Source: Arthrobacter zhaoxinii (GTDB lineage: Bacteria; Actinomycetota; Actinomycetes; Actinomycetales; Micrococcaceae). From it: a stretch of DNA of 64,000 nucleotides. Below the pieces are notes generated by a model. It worked only from the letters and a program-made list of their open reading frames with translations. It ran no database searches and was not told the DNA's origin. The stretch covers positions 806,001 to 870,000 of the forward strand of contig NZ_JANFLT010000005.1 of the NCBI RefSeq assembly GCF_024385505.1, given 5' to 3'. The translations under genes were made by a program, and so were the position numbers. Below are positions 26,044 through 32,147 of this stretch, piece after piece (position 1 is the first letter of the stretch; every line of letters starts with the position of its first letter).

Positions 26044-26874
26044 GTGCAAGTAGTGAGCATCAGCAGCCTGAAGGGCGGCGTGGGCAAAACCTCCGTGACC
26101 CTGGGTTTGGCATCCGCCGCGCTGGCCGCGGGCATTCCGACGCTCGTCGTGGACCTGGACCCGCATGCCGATGCCACCACCGGACTGGGCGTGAGCCCCG
26201 GGAACCAGCTGGCAATCGGCGAGATGCTCCGGACTTCCCGTCGGGCACAGCTCTCGGACAATGTGGTGCCCAGCGGCTGGGTGGCGAACGCCCGCCGACT
26301 CGGGAAGGATTCCCCCGTGCTGGACGTTGCCATGGGGTCCGCGTATTCCGGCATCTATGACCGTCCGGACCTGGGTAAACGCGACGTTCGGCGCCTGACC
26401 ACCCTGCTGTCCCGGCTGTCCGGGTACGGACTGGTCCTCATCGACTGCCCGCCGTCGCTGAACGGCCTCACCCGGATGGCCTGGACCGCCAGCAACCGCG
26501 TGCTGCTGGTAGCCGAGCCGGCACTGTTCTCCGTGGCCGGCACCGAACGCACGATGCGTGCCCTCGAACTGTTCCGGGCGGAATTCGCCCCCAATCTGGG
26601 CGCCGCCGGGATTATCGCCAACCGGGTTCGTCCCAGTTCCAACGAACATGTCTTCCGGCTTGCCGAAATGAAGCAGATGTTCGGCGACCTGCTGCTCAGT
26701 CCCACCATCGCGGAGCAGGCGAACTGGCAGCAGATCCAGGGTGCCGCCCACTCCGTGCACCACTGGCCGGGCGAGTCTGCCAAGCAGGCAGCAGCGACCT
26801 TTGACGCCCTGATGAAGAACCTGACGGATTCCGGCAGCGTACGCAACCGGGTCATGCGCCGCCCGGTCGCCTAG
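26044..26874 (+). CDS. ParA/MinD-like ATPase without a ParB partner
   Basis: Deviant Walker A ATPase of the ParA family, about 276 residues. Walker A is SLKGGVGKTS, followed by VVDLDPHADAT (A'), and GLVLIDCPPSLNGLTRMA (Walker B). No ParB-like gene or parS-type repeat is adjacent. In-frame starts at 26032 (TTG), 26044 (GTG) and 26053 (GTG) are all possible; none has a strong ribosome-binding site. It is convergent with the MerR gene and divergent from pyc. Members beside the garA/ftsR cluster occur in related actinobacteria; the role may be positioning of a cell-division or polar factor, which is inference only. Confidence 0.85.
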   Translation: MQVVSISSLKGGVGKTSVTLGLASAALAAGIPTLVVDLDPHADATTGLGVSPGNQLAIGEMLRTSRRAQLSDNVVPSGWVANARRLGKDSPVLDVAMGSAYSGIYDRPDLGKRDVRRLTTLLSRLSGYGLVLIDCPPSLNGLTRMAWTASNRVLLVAEPALFSVAGTERTMRALELFRAEFAPNLGAAGIIANRVRPSSNEHVFRLAEMKQMFGDLLLSPTIAEQANWQQIQGAAHSVHHWPGESAKQAAATFDALMKNLTDSGSVRNRVMRRPVA

Positions 26875-26895
26875 GCTCCGGCGAAGGGCACAATA

Positions 26896-26945
26896 AACCT
26901 ATAAAGGAAGGGCATCCCCGAGGGGATGCCCTTCCTTTATAGGTT
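26896..26945. terminator. Bidirectional terminator between the ParA-like and MerR genes
   Basis: A perfect 24-bp inverted repeat with only GA at its centre (26896-26919 and 26922-26945). Both feet are AT-rich (AACCTATAAAGG / CCTTTATAGGTT), so it serves both convergent genes. Confidence 0.9.
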
Positions 26946-26970
26946 CACCGGCATGCGCGGGCTGTGTGCC

Positions 26971-27558
26971 TTAACTGATTTTCCGGGCGATACGGCGCTG
27001 GCTCAGCTCGTCGCCGGGAAAGTCATGCTCATTGACGTGCTCACTGGGCAGCTGCGCGAGGCTGCCCTCAACCTCTCGCCAGACCCGGCCCACGGCAATG
27101 CCGAAAACGCCCTGGCCGCCCTGGACCAGATCAATGACCTCATCGGCGGACGTGCACTCGTAGACGCTGGCGCCGTCGCTCATCAGGGTGATCTGCGCCA
27201 GGTCCTCCACACCGCGTTCACGCAGGTGCTCAACGGCGGTACGGATCTGCTGGAGTGATACGCCGGTATCCAGCAGCCGCTTGACGACTTTCAAAACCAG
27301 GATGTCGCGGAACCCGTAGAGGCGCTGCGTGCCGGAGCCGGCAGCACCGCGTACGGCGGGTTCCACCAGGCCCGTGCGTGCCCAGTAATCCAGTTGGCGG
27401 TAGGTAATTCCGGCTGCCTTGCAGGCAGTGGGTCCCCGGTAGCCTGCGTCTTCGTCGAGAAGAGGCAGATCCTCGGTGAACAGCAAGCCCTGGGCGCTCC
27501 GGGAAGGGATGCTCCCCGGTGCCACGGCGTGTTCGCCGGCATCGCCTTTCGGACTCAC
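26971..27558 (-). CDS. MerR-family transcriptional regulator (Rv1830-like)
   Basis: 195-residue MerR-type regulator, last gene of the garA-ftsR-DUF151-merR cluster. The HTH begins near residue 45 (ACKAAGITYRQLDYWARTGL) and is followed by the wing (GSGTQRLYGFRDILVLKVV) and a dimerisation helix (LLDTGVSLQQIRTAVEHLRE). The C-terminal effector region lacks Cys residues for metal binding apart from one at about 133. Gene order matches Rv1827-Rv1830 of M. tuberculosis, where this corresponds to Rv1830. The effector is unknown. Confidence 0.92.
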   Translation of the reverse strand: MSPKGDAGEHAVAPGSIPSRSAQGLLFTEDLPLLDEDAGYRGPTACKAAGITYRQLDYWARTGLVEPAVRGAAGSGTQRLYGFRDILVLKVVKRLLDTGVSLQQIRTAVEHLRERGVEDLAQITLMSDGASVYECTSADEVIDLVQGGQGVFGIAVGRVWREVEGSLAQLPSEHVNEHDFPGDELSQRRIARKIS

Positions 27559-27751
27559 GTGTGCCTCCTAGTAACGGTTCCCGTGGGGGTCGGCACTGGC
27601 CGGAGCTGTCAGGGTTTCTTCAGTGTGCCCCGAGAACTCCCCCGGTGCAATGGGAACTCTATTCTTCGACGTTAGAACCGACGGGCACCAAGGTCAAAGA
27701 TGCCGGGAACTTTTTCGCCAGCGTGTCGGCAGGCTCCGGCCGAAGGGGCGG

Positions 27752-28246
27752 TCAGCGCTCGAAGTCTTCGGGCTCGACGTCGGCCAGGAACTCCCGGAAC
27801 TGGCGCATCTCCTGCTCTGCGTTGTCCTGCTCTTCTTCGCCTTCGGGCTCGGCGTCGGCAATCCGGACGCCGGCTTCGTTGAGGACCTCGTCCGCGCAGT
27901 AGATAGGGCACGGGATCCGCAGGGCAACGGCGATCGCGTCGGAGGCCCGCGAATTCACCGCGGTGCCGTCTTCGAAGACAATTTCCGCGTGGAACACCGT
28001 GTCTTCCACCGAGATCAGCCGGACGAAGGTGACTTCACGCTTCAGGGCGTGGATCAGGTTCACGAGCAGGTCATGGGTCATGGGCCGCGGGGGAACAATC
28101 CCCTGCTGCACGAAGGCAATTGCACTGGCTTCCGGCGCCCCGATCCAGATGGGCAGGTGCCGCTCGCCGTTTACTTCCTTGAGCAGGACCAGCGGCTGGT
28201 TGGACGGGAGTTCTATCCGTACACCGACAACTTCCACTTCCTGCAT
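27752..28246 (-). CDS. Bifunctional nuclease family protein (DUF151, Rv1829-like)
   Basis: 164-residue protein of the DUF151/bifunctional nuclease family. The start ATG at 28246 has GGAGG six bases upstream and the start MQEVEVVGVRIELPSNQPL is conserved in the family. The domain shows LPIWIGAPEASAIAF and SDAIAVALRIPCPIY, followed by an acidic C-terminal tail. Homologues have been reported to bind or cleave nucleic acid; the role in actinobacteria is not settled. It begins 1 bp after the ftsR stop codon (TGAGATG), so the two are almost certainly co-translated. Confidence 0.93.
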   Translation of the reverse strand: MQEVEVVGVRIELPSNQPLVLLKEVNGERHLPIWIGAPEASAIAFVQQGIVPPRPMTHDLLVNLIHALKREVTFVRLISVEDTVFHAEIVFEDGTAVNSRASDAIAVALRIPCPIYCADEVLNEAGVRIADAEPEGEEEQDNAEQEMRQFREFLADVEPEDFER

Positions 28247-28247
28247 C

Positions 28248-28997
28248 TCAGCCCTCCATCCGCGCGATCTGGCCGTGCACCAGGGCACTGTGCAGGCTCA
28301 GGCAAAGGTCGCTGATCTCGCGGGCGGTCTCGGCGGCACGCGCCTTGGAGGCAACGTCGCGGCGGGAGGCGACGGGTGCAACCACCCGTTCCACGAGGCC
28401 GAGCTCCCGGTCCGCGGCGGCACGGAAAGGACGCAGGTGCCGGGGCTCGATGCCGTGGGCCTCCAGCTGCACGCAGGCCTTGGCCACTTTCAGTGCATGC
28501 TCGTCATAGTTTTCATCCGCGCCGCTGATCAGGCCGTAGCTGGCCAGGCTGTGCACCAGTTCGGTACTCGCTCCGGATTCCTGCACGAGTTCGTTGAAGG
28601 TCAGGGTCCGGGCGTGGGCCCGGGCGGACAGCTCCCCGGCCAGCTGGTCCGACACGGCCCGGGGCGCGAGGGACATGCCCCCGGGCAGGGATTCCGGCCG
28701 CTCGCCCCTATCGATGGCATCCAGGTAGTCCTTGATGACCTTCAGGGGCAGATACTGGTCCCGCTGCAGTGCGAGCACGAACCGCAGGCGCTCGACGTCG
28801 GCCGAAGTGTATTTCCGGTACCCGGCGGCGGTGCGCTGCGGCGTCACCAGGCCCTTTTCCTCGAGGAAACGGATCTTGGACGCGCTGATGGCGGGGAACT
28901 CTGCGCTTAGCTCGCTCAGGACCTCGCCGATATTCAGCACCCTGCCGCGCAGCCGTTCGGTTCCGGTGGTGCGTCTGACGGGCTGTGATGCTGACAT
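28248..28997 (-). CDS. ftsR: MerR-family regulator FtsR (Rv1828/Cg1631-like)
   Basis: 249-residue MerR-type activator. The ATG at 28997 has AAGG eight bases upstream; the longer in-frame extension has no conserved content. The HTH is at about residues 25-90 (LNIGEVLSELSAEFPAISAS, then KIRFLEEKGLVTPQRTAAGY). The Corynebacterium glutamicum homologue Cg1631 activates ftsZ and is required for normal division. It lies between garA and the DUF151 gene, the conserved arrangement. The effector-domain ligand is unknown. Confidence 0.9.
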   Translation of the reverse strand: MSASQPVRRTTGTERLRGRVLNIGEVLSELSAEFPAISASKIRFLEEKGLVTPQRTAAGYRKYTSADVERLRFVLALQRDQYLPLKVIKDYLDAIDRGERPESLPGGMSLAPRAVSDQLAGELSARAHARTLTFNELVQESGASTELVHSLASYGLISGADENYDEHALKVAKACVQLEAHGIEPRHLRPFRAAADRELGLVERVVAPVASRRDVASKARAAETAREISDLCLSLHSALVHGQIARMEG

Positions 28998-29034
28998 GTT
29001 TACTACCTTATCTGCCCGACGCCGGGGCCTGAGC

Positions 29035-29505
29035 CTAGTTTCCGGCGGATGCGGGGCGGGCAGCGTAAAAAGTGAGTCGGAACTTGCCGATCTGCACTTC
29101 GCTGCCGGTGCGCAGCAGCACGCTGTCGACCCGGTCATGGTTGACGTACGTGCCGTTCAGGCTCATGGAGTCCACCACCCGGAAACCCTCCGGGGTGCGG
29201 CGGAACTCAACGTGCTTGCGCGAAACCGTGACGTCATCAAGGAAAACGTCGGCGTTGGGGTGCCGGCCGGCGGTGGTGATGTCCTGGTCCAGGAGGAAGC
29301 GTGCACCGGCATTCGGACCGCTGTGGGCGATCAGCAGGGCCGACCGCGCAGGCAGAGCCGCAACGGCCGCCCTCTCGTCCGGGGTCAGCTTGGGCTCGAC
29401 CGAAGTGGAATCCGACATCGGGGGAAGACTGATGGATGTGGTGTCCTCCGCGCCGGGTGCCTGTCGGCTGCCCGCCCGTTCGGCGCTGTACTTCTCGCCC
29501 GCCAT
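29035..29505 (-). CDS. garA: FHA-domain signalling protein GarA/OdhI
   Basis: Phosphorylation-controlled inhibitor of 2-oxoglutarate dehydrogenase and regulator of glutamate metabolism in actinobacteria. The ATG at 29505 (GGAGG nine bases upstream) gives 156 residues. The N-terminal tail carries EDTTSIS, equivalent to the ETTS phosphorylation motif of GarA/OdhI. The FHA domain follows (GPNAGARFLLDQ, TAGRHPNADVFLDDVTVSRKH, SLNGTYVN). PknG, PknB and PknL homologues phosphorylate this motif in other species, and a pknL gene is present in this window. A terminator-like hairpin lies directly before its ribosome-binding site. Confidence 0.94.
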   Translation of the reverse strand: MAGEKYSAERAGSRQAPGAEDTTSISLPPMSDSTSVEPKLTPDERAAVAALPARSALLIAHSGPNAGARFLLDQDITTAGRHPNADVFLDDVTVSRKHVEFRRTPEGFRVVDSMSLNGTYVNHDRVDSVLLRTGSEVQIGKFRLTFYAARPASAGN

Positions 29506-29520
29506 GTGCAATTTCCTCCC

Positions 29521-29560
29521 CAAAAAAGAAAACTGATCAGCCAAAAATAACTGGCTGATC
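29521..29560 (-). terminator. Hairpin plus U-tract directly upstream of the garA ribosome-binding site
   Basis: On the minus strand GATCAGCCA and TGGCTGATC (29552-29560 and 29535-29543) form a 9-bp perfect stem with an 8-base loop. AGTTTTCTTTTTTG follows, and then GGGAGGAAAT, the garA Shine-Dalgarno. This is an intrinsic-terminator layout placed in the garA leader. It could attenuate garA or be the terminator of a lost upstream gene. The pairing is seen; the function is inference. Confidence 0.6.
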
Positions 29561-29835
29561 CGGTTCCGATGACTGTTTCTGCCTTACATGCTGTATCAGA
29601 CTACCCGTAACCGGCCCGGCGCGGCACTGGTTTACAAGTACTGCTTGCTGCTTTCACTCGCTGAGGCCGTAATTCGCCCGGACGTGGCTGCCTGCCGGCC
29701 GGTTCCCTGCCGTGTTCCGATGGGCCGTGCACTGCTGCTGGGTGGGTCTGCTTCCGTTACTCCGGCCGGCAGGTTACGGTACGAGGAATTCGAGGCGAAA
29801 GCGTATCGAGTGCACCAGCTCAAGGGAACTGCGAA
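29561..29835. other. Intergenic stretch without a supported gene
   Basis: Between the garA leader hairpin and the GNAT gene (about 330 bp from the garA ATG) no reading frame has protein-like features. The region should hold the divergent promoters of garA and the GNAT gene. The only clear signal is AAGGGA eight bases before the GNAT start. Confidence 0.6.
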
Positions 29836-30414
29836 ATGATCGAGGTCCACCCCGCCACCGCGGACCGGTTCGACGACGTCGCCGCGGTCCTGGCGCCCGG
29901 GAACCCCGGCGCGCAGGCCTGCTGGTGCCTCAGTTACCGCCTCCCGACGTCGGAGTTCCGAGCCCTGCCAGGCTCCGAACAGCAGGGCCGGCTGCGACGG
30001 TACGCCGAGGAGGGCACCCCGCCCGGCGTCGTCGCGTACGTTGACGGTGAGGCTGCAGGCTGGTGTTCGGTGAGCCCTCGAGCCAGCCACCACCGGCTGC
30101 GGTCCTCACGGACCATCCCTACCGTCGACGACGTGCCGGTGTGGAGCGTGGTCTGCCTGGTTATCCGGTCGCAGTTCCGCCGGCAGGGGCTGGCCCGGCA
30201 TCTGCTCGACGGCGCCGTCGACTATGCCCGGTCCGCCGGAGCCCCGGCGCTGGAGGCCTACCCGATCGACGCCGGGGGCGGGCGGATCAGTTCCCCGCTC
30301 GCGTTCGTCGGTACTACTGGATTGTTCGAGGCCGCCGGCTTCGAGCGCGTGGTGGAGACGGCGTCGAAGTCCGGTGGGAAAACCCGGTGGCTGATGCGGA
30401 GAAACCTCGCCTAA
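29836..30414 (+). CDS. GNAT-family N-acetyltransferase
   Basis: 192-residue single-domain GNAT enzyme that would transfer acetyl from acetyl-CoA to an unknown amine. The acetyl-CoA pyrophosphate loop is seen in QFRRQGLARHLLDGAVDYARSAGA (about residues 115-138, motif RRQGLA), followed by ALEAYPID and the GLFEAAGFERV block typical of the family C-terminus. The start ATG has AAGGGA upstream. It overlaps the convergent sugar dehydrogenase gene by 4 bp at their 3' ends. First gene of the block that separates garA from tRNA-Pro. Confidence 0.88.
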   Translation: MIEVHPATADRFDDVAAVLAPGNPGAQACWCLSYRLPTSEFRALPGSEQQGRLRRYAEEGTPPGVVAYVDGEAAGWCSVSPRASHHRLRSSRTIPTVDDVPVWSVVCLVIRSQFRRQGLARHLLDGAVDYARSAGAPALEAYPIDAGGGRISSPLAFVGTTGLFEAAGFERVVETASKSGGKTRWLMRRNLA

Positions 30415-31496
30415 TCCGTTGCCAATCGGAGAATCCGGTCGTCATCCTGCCCCGGCCTGCCGCGGCCATCGGTGTTGTTGGTCAGGATCCAGACACTGCC
30501 GTCCGGAGCATTGACGACGTCGCGCAGCCGGCCGTATGCGCCGGCCAGCTGCTCGGTGGAGGTACCGGGATCGTCCAGCGGGACCTCCCGCAGCCGTTCT
30601 CCGCGTAGGTTGGCGATGTACAGGGAGGTCCCCGCGACGGCGATGCCGCTGGGACTCGCTTCCCCGGGGGTCCACTGCTGGACCGGGTCGATGAAGTCGT
30701 TGTCCCCGGCGATGCCCTCCACCTCCGGCCAGCCGTAGTTCCCGCCGGCCTCGATCACGTTCAGTTCATCCCAGGTGTTCTGCCCGAATTCGCTCGCGTA
30801 GAGGACGCCGTTGCTGTCCCAGGCGATGCCCTGCGGATTGCGGTGCCCGTAGCTGTAGATGAGCGTTCCCGGGAACGGGTTGTCCTCCGGGACACCACCG
30901 TCCGGGTTCATCCGCAGGATCTTGCCGGCGAGCGAGTCCCGGTCCTGGGCGCTGTCCCGGCTGCCGGCGTCGCCCGCCGTGGCGTAGAGCAAGCCGTCGG
31001 GGCCGAACGCGATGCGCCCGCCGTTGTGGACCGGCCCGGCGGGGATGCCATCGAGGATGGTTTCGGGGTCCTCCAGTGCGAGTGAGCCGGGCGCACCGGT
31101 GATCCGGCGGCGCTCGATCCGGTTCCCGCCGTCCGCAGTGAAGTACGTGTACAGATAGCCGTCCTGCACGGCGATCCCGAGCAGCCCGCCCTCTCCCCCG
31201 CCGCCGGCGTCCTCGATGGTGCCGGCCTCCCGGACATTGCCGTCGGCGTCGATCTCCAGGACGCGTGCGGAGTCCCGCTCGCTGACCAGAGGGATCCCCT
31301 CATGGAAGGCGATGGACCAGGGTGCGTCGAGGCCGGCGGCGAGGACTTCCGGGGTGCTGGAGGCGGCGGCGCCGGGGACACCGGTAGCGGCCGGAGGGCC
31401 TGGCTGCTCATCCGCTGCCGTGCACCCGGTCAGTGCTGTAAGGAGAGCGGCAGCGATCAGAGCAGCACGGCGCCGCGGCTTTGCCCTAGTCAACAT
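30411..31496 (-). CDS. PQQ-dependent sugar dehydrogenase-like lipoprotein
   Basis: Predicted exported lipoprotein (signal RRAALIAAALLTALTGC; lipid-attached Cys near residue 25) with a soluble glucose/aldose sugar dehydrogenase beta-propeller. Family motifs: LDAPWSIAFHEG, GGGGEGGLLGIAVQ, VHNGGRIAFGPDGLLYATAGD, SYGHRNPQGIAWD, and NYGWPEVEG. These residues build the PQQ and calcium sites in the family. 361 residues. No PQQ biosynthesis genes are visible in the window, so the cofactor may be scavenged or absent. Monocistronic. Confidence 0.88.
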   Translation of the reverse strand: MLTRAKPRRRAALIAAALLTALTGCTAADEQPGPPAATGVPGAAASSTPEVLAAGLDAPWSIAFHEGIPLVSERDSARVLEIDADGNVREAGTIEDAGGGGEGGLLGIAVQDGYLYTYFTADGGNRIERRRITGAPGSLALEDPETILDGIPAGPVHNGGRIAFGPDGLLYATAGDAGSRDSAQDRDSLAGKILRMNPDGGVPEDNPFPGTLIYSYGHRNPQGIAWDSNGVLYASEFGQNTWDELNVIEAGGNYGWPEVEGIAGDNDFIDPVQQWTPGEASPSGIAVAGTSLYIANLRGERLREVPLDDPGTSTEQLAGAYGRLRDVVNAPDGSVWILTNNTDGRGRPGQDDDRILRLATD

Positions 31497-31593
31497 TCAC
31501 ACCCCCTTGACCTCTGAGTTTGCAGACGGCCAAGCTGGCCTGGAAGAACAGGCGACGCAAATCCGGCACGGCAATGAAATCCCTGGAGAACGC

Positions 31594-32115
31594 ATGGAGA
31601 TCCTCTTTGTCCATGGAGCCGGCGGTTATCAGGACGACCTGCCCCTTGCAGAAGAACTGCACACCCGCCTCGGCCTGCCCGTTACGACGCCCCGATTCCC
31701 CGACGCGGACATGTCGGCCGCGGACTGGCGCAGCGAAATCGAACGGCATCGGAACACCCTCGCCCCTGACCTGGTCATCGTGGGGCATTCCTTCGGGGCG
31801 TCGATGGCCCTGCTTCACCTCGCCGATGGGTTTCAGGGCACCCCGCCGCTGGGACTTGTCCTCCTGGCAATGCCTTTCTGGGGGTCGGAGGGTTGGCAGG
31901 CGGAGTACACGCTGCCTGCGGACGCCACGCTGCCGACCGGCTTCCCGGTCTGGCTTCACCATTGCGTCGACGACGAGGTGGTGCCCATCGACCACTTGGA
32001 CCGGCACGCGGCTCGGTTGCCGCAGGCGCAAGTCCGCCGACATACGTCCGGCGGGCACCAGTTCGAGGGGCGGATGGCTGCGGTGGCCGACGACGTGGGC
32101 ACACTCGCGGGCTAG
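31594..32115 (+). CDS. Small alpha/beta hydrolase (RBBP9/YdeN-like)
   Basis: 173-residue serine hydrolase. The ATG at 31594 has GGAG five bases upstream; the longer upstream frame is a read-through of non-coding sequence. It shows ILFVHGAGG at the N-terminus, nucleophile VIVGHSFGAS (Ser near 73), acid in HHCVDDEVVP, and the base His in SGGHQFEG. The size matches the RBBP9 family of small intracellular hydrolases. Divergent from the sugar dehydrogenase, convergent with the LuxR gene. Substrate unknown. Confidence 0.85.
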   Translation: MEILFVHGAGGYQDDLPLAEELHTRLGLPVTTPRFPDADMSAADWRSEIERHRNTLAPDLVIVGHSFGASMALLHLADGFQGTPPLGLVLLAMPFWGSEGWQAEYTLPADATLPTGFPVWLHHCVDDEVVPIDHLDRHAARLPQAQVRRHTSGGHQFEGRMAAVADDVGTLAG

Positions 32116-32147
32116 TGGCGAGGCCTCGACCGTCACGCCCGCGGGCC

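Noticed and set aside
29588-29839. Small plus-strand frame before the GNAT gene
   Set aside because: No ribosome-binding site, low protein likeness, and it overlaps the region expected to hold promoters.
31216-31593. Upstream extension of the small hydrolase
   Set aside because: The extra part is antisense to the sugar dehydrogenase signal and promoter region; the ATG at 31594 has a ribosome-binding site and begins at the conserved ILFVHGAGG.
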